From: an uncultured Flavonifractor sp.
GTDB lineage: Bacteria > Bacillota > Clostridia > Oscillospirales > Oscillospiraceae
Assembly: GCA_910585415.1 (NCBI GenBank)
Contig: CAJUDT010000124.1
Location: forward strand, 1-5,214
Length of the DNA: 5,214 bases
Reading direction: 5' to 3'
This document shows, piece after piece, positions 1 to 4,865 of this stretch (position 1 is the stretch's first letter; every line of letters starts with the position of its first letter). A program made the translations under genes and the position numbers. The notes beneath the pieces are model-generated. The model saw only the letters and a program-made list of their open reading frames with translations, did not search any database and was not told where the DNA came from.

Positions 1-34
1 CCAGTGTTTTCAAGGCTTTCCGGTCTTGTTGCGC

Positions 35-457
35 TTACGCCATCGCCCCATCTGCTGCCATATCCTCAGTCAAATCACAAATCACATCGCCCTTGACGCC
101 AATCGAGGCGGCGCTCCAGGGGAAGCCGGAGGCGGCGGTGGGGTAGACGCCTGTGGTATGGTCCACAAAATATTGGTCAAAGCCCGCAGTACGAATCTGC
201 TCGGCAGTGAGGTTCCGGGTGAGCTGGTGGACAATGGCGCCAATCATCTCCAGGTGCCCCAGTTCCTCCGTGCCAATATCGGTCAGCAGTCCTTTCAGCT
301 CGGGGTAGGGCATCGCATACCGCTGGCTCAGGTAGCGCAGGGAAGCGCCCAGCTCCCCGTCCGGTCCTCCATATTGCGAAATAATTACAGCTGCCAGCTT
401 CGGGTTGGGGCGGGCGATTTTTACCGGATATTGCAGCTTCTTTTCATACATGAACAT
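35..457 (-). CDS. cotJC: CotJC-like spore coat protein, manganese-catalase family, C-terminally short
   Basis: Second gene of the cotJ operon. CotJC proteins are ferritin-like, manganese-catalase-related proteins of the spore coat. The first 134 residues follow the family closely: the YEKKLQYPVK start, the helix with QYGGPDGELGASLRYLSQRY (Glu35 is the expected first metal ligand), the TEELGHLEM helix (Glu65 and His68 in ExxH spacing), then FVDH and a KGDVICDLTEDMAA segment. The family normally runs to about 190 residues. This protein ends at 140 with DGAMA and a TAA at 35-37, so the C-terminal helices that carry the other Glu and His ligands are absent. None of the three frames in the remaining 34 bases looks like the missing part. 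The ATG at 457 aligns with the B. subtilis CotJC start and lies 3 bases after the previous stop; a GGAGG sits 13 bases upstream inside the preceding gene. Family assignment is firm. Whether the short form is native, mutated or rearranged is open. Confidence 0.85.
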   Translation of the reverse strand: MFMYEKKLQYPVKIARPNPKLAAVIISQYGGPDGELGASLRYLSQRYAMPYPELKGLLTDIGTEELGHLEMIGAIVHQLTRNLTAEQIRTAGFDQYFVDHTTGVYPTAASGFPWSAASIGVKGDVICDLTEDMAADGAMA

Positions 458-460
458 GGT

Positions 461-919
461 TTATTTCATGCCTCCTTCCTGGTAATTCCAAGGCCAGGGG
501 TCTTTCAGCCAGGCATTCCAATTCTTGCTGCCAGCCGTGGCAAACTGCGTAATCGGACCATGCATTGCCTCATAGGTGGTCCGCGCCTGCTGTTCCATGG
601 CGGCATACTGCCGGTAGAGCTCCATGGCCTCGGCGTCCTCCTGGTGGGTGTCCAGGTAGAGGCCCAGCTCGACCAGCACAAACTCCAACGCCTGGAGCTC
701 GCCCAGGTGGCCCTGAGCGGGATTGCCCGTCTCAACCTTCAAATGGAAGGGGAGATTCAAGCCAGGGAAGAGGGTACCGTTGGCCAGGGCGTCCTGCTGC
801 GAATAGCGTTTGGAGCCGGTCTGTTGAAAGGGGACATATGGCACAGCCAGCGGCGCGCATTCGGGCATGAGGCCGCATGCGTCTCCACAGGCCGGGGGAG
901 TCGGAACAATATTTTCCAA
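461..919 (-). CDS. cotJB: CotJA-CotJB fused spore coat protein
   Basis: First gene of the cotJ operon; CotJA, CotJB and CotJC act together in the spore coat. The 152-residue product holds two family domains in one reading frame. Residues about 24-59 (LAVPYVPFQQ through ALANGTLFPGL to LPF) match the CotJA core. After a short linker (about 60-71), residues 72-147 match full-length CotJB, with the GELQALEFVLVELGLYLDTH helix, GPITQF and the terminal WLKDPWPW. In B. subtilis these are two separate proteins of roughly 80-90 residues. No stop codon or internal Met separates the domains here. The start is taken as TTG at 917-919 because AAGGAGG lies 8 bases upstream. The in-frame ATG at 1021 would place the start inside the upstream terminator hairpin and add an unrelated 34-residue leader. 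The N-terminus is cysteine-containing (CGDACGLMPEC). The fusion reading is strong; whether it is common in relatives cannot be told here. Confidence 0.85.
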   Translation of the reverse strand: MENIVPTPPACGDACGLMPECAPLAVPYVPFQQTGSKRYSQQDALANGTLFPGLNLPFHLKVETGNPAQGHLGELQALEFVLVELGLYLDTHQEDAEAMELYRQYAAMEQQARTTYEAMHGPITQFATAGSKNWNAWLKDPWPWNYQEGGMK

Positions 920-927
920 AATAACTT

Positions 928-934
928 CCTCCTT
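928..934 (-). promoter_or_regulatory. Ribosome-binding site fixing the TTG start of cotJA-cotJB
   Basis: The minus strand reads AAGGAGG here, with 8 bases to the TTG at 917-919. No comparable site precedes the ATG at 1021, which is base-paired in the terminator stem. This decides the start codon. Confidence 0.8.
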
Positions 935-1004
935 GTATGATGTAAAAGGGGAGATGAGGCGGGCAGCAGCCCTGCCTCTCTCGCACCATCCTATGCTCTG
1001 AAGG

Positions 1005-1056
1005 AAAAAATGAAACCGCACGCATTGGCCCGAGAGCGGGCGATGCGTGCGGTTTC
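1005..1056 (-). terminator. Rho-independent terminator of the YhcH-family gene
   Basis: Perfect 14-bp inverted arms, GAAACCGCACGCAT (1012-1025) and ATGCGTGCGGTTTC (1043-1056). Inside lies a second 5-bp stem (GCCCG 1028-1032 with CGGGC 1037-1041) closed by a 4-base loop. On the minus strand the stem is followed by CA and six T residues (1005-1010), so it terminates leftward transcription. It lies 46 bases past the stop of the YhcH-family gene and separates it from the cotJ operon, implying that cotJ has its own promoter between about 920 and 1004. Confidence 0.88.
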
Positions 1057-1102
1057 CCTTCCATTTTGCGCCACCAAGACAAAATCTCTTCTAAAATCCG
1101 GC

Positions 1103-1552
1103 CTATAATTTTACTTTGACCACCAGCCGCTTCACAGGCTGTACCGAACCGCAGGCCATGCGGGGAGCGTGGAGGTCCTGAGGCCAGACGATATAAAAGG
1201 TGCCCGGCCGGATGGTGACGGCATCCCAGTCCGTGGTAAAAAACTGTATGTCGGGCTCGTACTCACTTAGCTGCTTTAGAGGTGCGTCCGGCAGGGAATA
1301 GCCCACAGCCTCCAGGCCATCCACCAGGAATTGAATATCGGCGTAGTTTTTGTGGCACTCCAGCTTACACTCCTCAGGCGGCAAGGTATCCGTCTCAAAA
1401 TACGTGGCAAAGAGGTTGTCACCATCAATGTCCACCCGCTGCCCCACGGGGAGGGTGGAGGGGTCCACAGAGGCCAGCCACTCCAATGCCTGTTGGAACC
1501 GCGGGCCAAGTCCGTAATAGAGGGATGCGTGCTCAATTTTATCAAGGACCAT
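1103..1552 (-). CDS. YhcH/YjgK/YiaL family protein (cupin-like beta-sandwich)
   Basis: A 149-residue protein of the usual length for the YhcH/YjgK/YiaL family (also called the EbgC or DUF386 family). Diagnostic motifs are KLECHKNYADIQFLVDGLE (residues 63-81), matching the family's E-x-H...DIQ signature with likely metal ligands Glu65 and His67, and VWPQDLHAPRM (122-132), matching the family's FPxDxHxP motif with His128. The C-terminus ends in the typical basic KRLVVKVKL strand. Family members are cytoplasmic metal-binding proteins linked to sugar metabolism, for example sialic-acid or beta-galactoside catabolism, but no sugar-pathway gene is nearby, so the substrate here is unknown. The ATG at 1552 has GGAGGT about 7 bases upstream. 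The gene is monocistronic: a terminator follows and a divergent gene lies upstream. Confidence 0.9.
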   Translation of the reverse strand: MVLDKIEHASLYYGLGPRFQQALEWLASVDPSTLPVGQRVDIDGDNLFATYFETDTLPPEECKLECHKNYADIQFLVDGLEAVGYSLPDAPLKQLSEYEPDIQFFTTDWDAVTIRPGTFYIVWPQDLHAPRMACGSVQPVKRLVVKVKL

Positions 1553-1582
1553 AAATACACCTCCAAATTTTATCTTAGGGTT

Positions 1583-1611
1583 ATCCTAACATAAAAACGG
1601 GAAAAGGGCAA
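1583..1611 (-). promoter_or_regulatory. Candidate promoter of the YhcH-family gene, with overlapping palindrome
   Basis: On the minus strand TTGCCC (1606-1611) and TAGGAT (1583-1588) are separated by 17 bases, each matching 4 of 6 sigma-A consensus positions. The predicted start near 1576 gives a leader of about 24 bases that retains the ribosome-binding site. An interrupted palindrome TTAGG-N5-CCTAA (1575-1589) covers the -10 and start site and could be an operator. The matches are only moderate. Confidence 0.35.
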
Positions 1612-1732
1612 TAGGGAGGCCGGATGTTTTTAACCGCTGCCTGTTCTGACTGCAAATAATCCTCAGTCCTTGATTTTAATTCGTCAGTGAAATTACCGGG
1701 TAAATCCGACCACACAAAGAATCATGAAATAA

Positions 1733-1761
1733 TTGAAAAAAAAAACCGCCTATGGTACAAT
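1733..1761 (+). promoter_or_regulatory. Sigma-A-like promoter of cwlD-radA
   Basis: TTGAAA (1733-1738) and TACAAT (1756-1761) are spaced by exactly 17 bases, and TGG before the -10 gives an extended -10. The predicted start is near 1768, leaving a leader of about 42 bases. The octamers AATCATGA (1720-1727) and TCATGATT (1768-1775) flank the promoter as an inverted pair and could bind a regulator. A separate perfect TTACC-G-GGTAA palindrome lies upstream at 1693-1703. Confidence 0.7.
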
Positions 1762-1809
1762 CAATCATCATGATTTCCCCCTTCTGCCCATAGACTGCGA
1801 GGAGGGGGT

Positions 1810-2556
1810 ATGTACATGAAACGCAGACTTTTAAGCTGGCTCCTGGTGGCCGCGCTGGCTGCTGTCGCCTGCACCCAGGCGGTCAGCCATAGGGCAGGGG
1901 AGGCACAACCCGTTTTTTCACCCATCCGGTATCCGGACCAGACCCTGATTTTAGACGCAGGCCATGGGGGAGAGGACGGAGGAGCGGTATCCCTGTCCGG
2001 CGCGGCGGAGAGCGGCATCAATTTGGCCATTGTCCTGCGGATGAACCAGCTCCTTGGACTGTATGGGATTACCCCTATTCTGCTGCGGTCGGAGGACATT
2101 TCCCTACATGACAGCTCTGCCCAGACCCTGCGGGAGAAAAAGGTTTCTGACCTGCACAACCGGGTTGCCGCCATCGAGGCCCAGGAGAACGCCACCCTGA
2201 TTAGTGTCCACCAAAATACATTTTCCAGCACAAAATACCACGGAGCACAGGTCTTTTACACCAACGAGGCCCTGAGTCTGCCCTTCGCCCAGCTGACGCA
2301 GGACGTTCTGCGGGAGAGCCTGGACCCGGAAAACACGCGGAAGCCCAAACCGATTCCAGACAGTGTCTATTTAATGAAGCACATCACCTGCCGGGCGATT
2401 CTGGTAGAGTGCGGGTTTCTCTCCAACCCGGAAGAGGACCAGCGGCTTCAGAGCGCGGACTACCAGCTGCAGCTGGCGTCAGCCCTGACTGCCGCCTGGC
2501 TGCAATTTCAGACAGCGGGGGACATCCCGCCTACAAATGAGGAGGCATCGCGCTAG
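1810..2556 (+). CDS. cwlD: N-acetylmuramoyl-L-alanine amidase, CwlD type
   Basis: A zinc amidase of the Amidase_3 family, which cleaves the amide bond between N-acetylmuramic acid and the stem peptide. CwlD acts in sporulation, helping to make the muramic-delta-lactam of the spore cortex. Residues 1-30 form a basic, hydrophobic signal or anchor (MKRR, then LLSWLLVAALAAVAC), so the enzyme works outside the cytoplasmic membrane; Cys21 is a poor lipobox candidate because position -3 is Ala. The catalytic domain starts at about 45. Zinc ligands are His52 (DAGHGGEDGGA), Glu67 (ESGINLAI) and His134 (ISVHQNTF); the catalytic Glu is Glu200 in LVECGFLSNPEE. The order HGAQVFY, then TRKPKPIPDSVYLMK, then GFLSNP and the single-domain length of 248 residues fit CwlD rather than cell-division amidases with SH3 or cell-wall-binding modules. 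ATG 1810 lies 4 bases after AGGAGG; ATG 1816, 10 bases after it, is an equally plausible start. The stop codon abuts radA. Confidence 0.85.
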   Translation: MYMKRRLLSWLLVAALAAVACTQAVSHRAGEAQPVFSPIRYPDQTLILDAGHGGEDGGAVSLSGAAESGINLAIVLRMNQLLGLYGITPILLRSEDISLHDSSAQTLREKKVSDLHNRVAAIEAQENATLISVHQNTFSSTKYHGAQVFYTNEALSLPFAQLTQDVLRESLDPENTRKPKPIPDSVYLMKHITCRAILVECGFLSNPEEDQRLQSADYQLQLASALTAAWLQFQTAGDIPPTNEEASR

Positions 2557-3924
2557 ATGAAGGCGAAAACGATATTTTTTTGCACTGAATGCGGCAATGA
2601 GACACCAAAATGGGCGGGACAGTGTCCCTCCTGCCGGGCGTGGAACACCCTGGTGGAGCAGCCCGCCGAGACAAAGAAAAAGACCGCTGCCACATCCAAG
2701 AGCGGGGGAGCCCTGCGGAGCATCAGCCGCCCCCGGCTCATGAGCGAGGTGGAAACCACCCATGAGCTGCGCTTTGAGACTGGCATGAACGAGCTGGACC
2801 GGGTGCTGGGCGGGGGAGCGGTAAAGGGCTCCCTGGTCCTGGTGGGCGGTGCTCCTGGCATTGGAAAATCTACCTTGATGCTCCAGATTTGCGACAATTT
2901 GTGCCGTTTTGCCAGTGTTCTCTATGTGTCCGGTGAGGAGTCCGAGCGTCAAATTAAACTGCGGGCGGAGCGCCTGCATGTCCGCAGTGAGGGCTTGTAT
3001 GTATTGGCCGAAACCAATTTAGAGGATATTTTGGAGTCCGTGCGTCAATTAAAGCCTGACGTGCTGATTGTGGACTCCATCCAGACCCTGTTTAACGGCG
3101 ATCTGACCTCCGCTCCCGGCAGTGTGGGACAGGTAAAGGACTGTACCATGACCCTGATGCAGCTGGCGAAGGGGCAGGGGGTGACCGTATTTGTCATCGG
3201 GCATGTAAATAAGGAGGGCTCCATCGCCGGACCCAAGGTGTTGGAGCATATGGTGGACTGCGTGCTCTACTTTGAGGGAGAGCAGCAGAATTCCTACCGC
3301 ATTCTCCGCGCCGCAAAAAACCGTTTTGGAGCCACCAACGAGATTGGCGTATTTGAAATGGCGGACACCGGCCTGACCGAGGTGCCAAATCCCTCGGAAA
3401 TGCTCCTGTCCGGCCGTCCTCAGGACACGCCTGGCACCTGTGTCACCTGCGTGATGGAGGGAGTCCGCCCGGTGCTGGCAGAGGTACAGGCCCTGTTGGC
3501 GCCCACCAGCTCCAATGTGCCCCGGCGAACCTCCAACGGCTTCAATTTCAACCGCACCATGCTGTTGCTGGCCGTGCTGGAAAAGCGGGGAGGGCTGATG
3601 GTGAGTACCTGTGACGCCTATATCAATGTTATCGGCGGCCTGTTTTTGGACGAGCCCGCGGCCGATTTGGCTATGGTAGTAGCATTGGCCTCCAGTTTTC
3701 GGGACAAGCCCGTTCCGAACGATTTAGCCGCCATCGGAGAGGTGGGCCTGACCGGCGAGCTCCGTTCTGTCAACGCTTTGGGGCAGCGGCTCAGTGAGGT
3801 CCGCCGCCTGGGCTTTACAAAATGCCTGGTGCCATACCGCACCGGCGGAAAAGTGGAAGCGCCTGAGGGACTTCAGCTTATCAAAGTCCGCAATATCCGA
3901 GAGGCCCTGGCGGTACTGCTGTAA
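2557..3924 (+). CDS. radA: DNA repair protein RadA (Sms)
   Basis: RadA/Sms is a cytoplasmic DnaB-like, RecA-related ATPase that promotes branch migration of recombination intermediates. All family parts are present and the length (455 residues) is normal. An N-terminal zinc finger has Cys9, Cys12, Cys23 and Cys26 (CTECG...CPSCRAWNTL). Walker A is GGAPGIGKST at 97-106, Walker B is LIVDS at 170-174, and the RadA-specific KNRFG motif is at 254-258. A Lon-protease-like C-terminal domain spans about 275-455 (GGLFLDEPAADLA, GEVGLTGELR). The ATG directly follows the TAG of cwlD, with GGAGG 11 bases upstream inside cwlD, so the two genes are probably co-transcribed and translationally coupled. No terminator lies directly after the stop codon; the first strong plus-strand terminator is at 4243. 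Confidence 0.97.
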   Translation: MKAKTIFFCTECGNETPKWAGQCPSCRAWNTLVEQPAETKKKTAATSKSGGALRSISRPRLMSEVETTHELRFETGMNELDRVLGGGAVKGSLVLVGGAPGIGKSTLMLQICDNLCRFASVLYVSGEESERQIKLRAERLHVRSEGLYVLAETNLEDILESVRQLKPDVLIVDSIQTLFNGDLTSAPGSVGQVKDCTMTLMQLAKGQGVTVFVIGHVNKEGSIAGPKVLEHMVDCVLYFEGEQQNSYRILRAAKNRFGATNEIGVFEMADTGLTEVPNPSEMLLSGRPQDTPGTCVTCVMEGVRPVLAEVQALLAPTSSNVPRRTSNGFNFNRTMLLLAVLEKRGGLMVSTCDAYINVIGGLFLDEPAADLAMVVALASSFRDKPVPNDLAAIGEVGLTGELRSVNALGQRLSEVRRLGFTKCLVPYRTGGKVEAPEGLQLIKVRNIREALAVLL

Positions 3925-3960
3925 GCGCCGCACTTAGGACCGTCTTATATGAACGCGTAC

Positions 3961-4137
3961 TCAGTTCACCGGCGTCTGCCCAGAATCGGATTGACCATCC
4001 GCGCCGGAGCACCTGCGGGGCACAAAGTTCACGCAGGCGTGCTCCGGTCCGGGCAGTCCGCAGGACGCAGCACGTTCCAGGGTACAGTAACCATCCTGCT
4101 GATAAACACAGGCGTCGGTACAGGCAATCAGACTCAT
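3961..4137 (-). CDS. Small six-cysteine protein, function unknown
   Basis: A 58-residue ORF convergent with radA, 36 bases from its stop. The start MSLIACTDACVYQQDGYC and the regularly spaced cysteines at 6, 10, 18, 26, 35 and 43 resemble small cysteine-rich proteins found widely in Clostridia, similar in style to DUF1540-type proteins and sometimes given unrelated enzyme names in databases. Such a layout suggests binding of zinc or an iron-sulfur cluster, but that is inference. No signal peptide or membrane segment is visible; the last 15 residues are polar and likely disordered. The ATG at 4137 has a GGAG 10 bases upstream. The opposite-strand ORF here has no such pattern and no ribosome-binding site. 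I am fairly sure it is a real gene because of the cysteine spacing, and unsure of its family. Confidence 0.68.
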   Translation of the reverse strand: MSLIACTDACVYQQDGYCTLERAASCGLPGPEHACVNFVPRRCSGADGQSDSGQTPVN

Positions 4138-4229
4138 GTCAAATCATCTCCAGTCAACAGAAGGGAGGCAGTCAGGGCCGAGGTTTTTGCCTAGATACTC
4201 TACTCAACAAAATAAAAAGGCTTCCGTGT

Positions 4230-4259
4230 CAGTATGCACAGAGGGGGCCCAGGGTATAC
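4230..4259 (-). promoter_or_regulatory. Possible sigma-G-like promoter of the six-cysteine gene
   Basis: On the minus strand GTATA (4255-4259), 18 bases, then CATACTG (4230-4236) resembles the forespore sigma-G pattern, with one mismatch at the last -10 base. It would give a leader of about 85-90 bases. The -35 lies in the loop and inner stem of the plus-strand terminator, so chance similarity is quite possible. Confidence 0.2.
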
Positions 4260-4275
4260 CTGGGCCCCCTTTTTT
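4243..4275 (+). terminator. Strong Rho-independent terminator
   Basis: GGGGGCCCAGG (4243-4253) pairs perfectly with CCTGGGCCCCC (4259-4269) around a 5-base loop and is followed by six T residues (4270-4275). The T run is only on the plus strand, so it stops rightward transcription, most likely from radA, about 320 bases upstream. That transcript would run antisense across the six-cysteine gene. Confidence 0.88.
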
Positions 4276-4291
4276 CTTATTTTTCCAGAAA

Positions 4292-4317
4292 TTAGTGCCC
4301 TGGTTGGAGGGCACTAA
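4292..4317. repeat. 9-bp inverted repeat
   Basis: TTAGTGCCC (4292-4300) and GGGCACTAA (4309-4317) are perfect inverted arms with an 8-base loop. On the minus strand the stem is followed only by TTTCTGG, so it would be a weak terminator for leftward transcripts. On the plus strand it ends just before the ATG at 4321 and would sequester the GGAGGG in front of it. Its role is undecided. Confidence 0.5.
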
Positions 4318-4510
4318 AAAATGGAAATTCCCCACGAATTATATCTCCAGGCGATAAAATGCGGGAGCGAAGCGGCTCGCATCATGACGGGCCGTCCGGC
4401 CCAGAAGGACCGCCTCGGGAGCTGGTTCAAGAAAACTGAACTGACCGGCGGGCGGAGCGCAGGGGTGTGCCTGTTGCACTATACACCCCCTCTCCACAAC
4501 CCTCCGCGCG
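4318..4510. other. Stretch without a confident gene; one weak plus-strand ORF
   Basis: An 89-codon plus-strand ORF (4321-4590) starts with ATG 9 bases after GGAGGG. Its first 45 residues (MEIPHELYLQAIKCGSEAAR onward) look protein-like, but the second half is Pro/Gly/Arg-rich and runs antisense over the last 80 bases of the XRE gene, so I do not call it. It could be a decayed or truncated gene. The stretch also has a 7-bp inverted repeat GGGGTGT (4462-4468) / ACACCCC (4483-4489) and a 6-bp stem CCGCGC/GCGCGG (4504-4519) spanning the XRE stop codon, neither followed by a T run. No RNA gene is seen. Confidence 0.3.
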
Positions 4511-4729
4511 TTAGCGCGGCCACTCCAGGTCGCGGGGGAGGCCAAGGAGGTAATCGGCGCTTACGCCCAGGGTTAGGCATAGGGCCTTGAGCTTTGTGAT
4601 TCCCATCTCCTGCTCTCCCTGCTCATACCGGATATACTGCCGTCTGGCGCAACCTGCCGCCGTCGCGGCTTGCGCCTGGGTTAGGTCTGCGTCCTCTCGG
4701 GCCGCTTTCAATCTGTCGTGAATTTCCAT
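4511..4729 (-). CDS. XRE-family helix-turn-helix transcriptional regulator
   Basis: A 72-residue single-domain DNA-binding protein of the HTH_3 (Cro/C1, XRE) type. Residues 3-14 form helix 1 (IHDRLKAAREDA), 17-25 helix 2 (TQAQAATAA) and about 28-37 the recognition helix (ARRQYIRYEQGEQ), followed by helices 4-5 (ITKLKALCLTLGVSADYLLGL). There is no extra sensor or oligomerisation domain. The start is the ATG at 4729, with AGGAGG 11 bases upstream and an extended -10 promoter beyond. The longer in-frame reading to 4813 would translate through the promoter and the inverted repeat, so it is rejected. It is divergent from the coiled-coil gene at 4866 and most likely represses both promoters through the repeat between them. 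Such compact pairs are typical of prophages and integrative elements, but no integrase or phage gene is in view. Confidence 0.88.
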   Translation of the reverse strand: MEIHDRLKAAREDADLTQAQAATAAGCARRQYIRYEQGEQEMGITKLKALCLTLGVSADYLLGLPRDLEWPR

Positions 4730-4762
4730 GAAAATTGCCACCTCCTTTTGTGCGATATGTAG

Positions 4763-4771
4763 ATTATAGCA
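4763..4771 (-). promoter_or_regulatory. Extended -10 promoter of the XRE gene
   Basis: The minus strand reads TGCTATAAT, a perfect -10 hexamer with a TGn extension. No good -35 is seen at 16-18 bases, where the sequence is the left arm of the inverted repeat. The predicted start near 4756 gives a leader of about 27 bases holding AGGAGG. Confidence 0.7.
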
Positions 4772-4772
4772 T

Positions 4773-4813
4773 GTGCCGAATAAGTCACACTTGAAAAGTG
4801 ACTTATTCGGCAC
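4773..4813. promoter_or_regulatory. Perfect 16-bp inverted repeat, probable XRE operator pair
   Basis: GTGCCGAATAAGTCAC (4773-4788) and GTGACTTATTCGGCAC (4798-4813) are perfect inverted arms around a 9-base centre. Each arm is itself a partial palindrome (GTG...CAC outer ends), so each could take one XRE dimer. The right arm fills the spacer of the rightward promoter and the left arm begins just upstream of the leftward -10 element. The centre also contains CACTT-GAA-AAGTG. As RNA it would form a stable hairpin, but no T run follows on either strand, so an operator is favoured over a terminator. Confidence 0.75.
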
Positions 4814-4819
4814 TACTAT
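4791..4819 (+). promoter_or_regulatory. Promoter of the coiled-coil gene
   Basis: TTGAAA (4791-4796) and TACTAT (4814-4819) are separated by 17 bases, and that spacer contains exactly the right arm of the inverted repeat. The predicted start near 4826 gives a leader of about 40 bases with AAGGGGGGAG before the ATG. Confidence 0.65.
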
Positions 4820-4865
4820 AGGCCTTGGAACATCAACCGCCGGTAGACGTAAGGGGGGAGCATGG

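Noticed and set aside
26..940. 304-codon plus-strand ORF across the cotJ region
   Set aside because: It lies wholly antisense to two genes with clear CotJ family motifs, has no recognisable domain and no ribosome-binding site; it is a by-product of GC-rich codon use.
970..1010. Sigma-E-like boxes (TCATTTT and CATAGGAT) on the minus strand before cotJ
   Set aside because: The boxes are only 11 bases apart, too close for a sigma-E promoter, and the first lies in the terminator end and T run.
920..1021. ATG at 1021 as the start of cotJA-cotJB
   Set aside because: It lies inside the terminator hairpin, has no ribosome-binding site, and adds a leader unlike CotJA; the TTG at 919 has AAGGAGG at ideal spacing.
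2479..2979. 166-codon minus-strand ORF over the cwlD-radA junction, and similar frames inside radA
   Set aside because: They are antisense to well-matched conserved proteins and lack ribosome-binding sites and domains.
4136..4357. 73-codon plus-strand ORF
   Set aside because: It reads straight through the strong terminator hairpin and T run, and has no ribosome-binding site.
4339..4545. 68-codon minus-strand ORF beyond the XRE gene
   Set aside because: Low-complexity Ala/Arg/Pro composition, overlap with the XRE 3' end, and no ribosome-binding site.
4730..4865. Extended N-termini (both starting MPNKS) for the XRE and coiled-coil genes
   Set aside because: Both arise because the 16-bp repeat reads the same on each strand; they pass through promoters and ignore the better ribosome-binding sites at 4741-4746 and 4851-4860.
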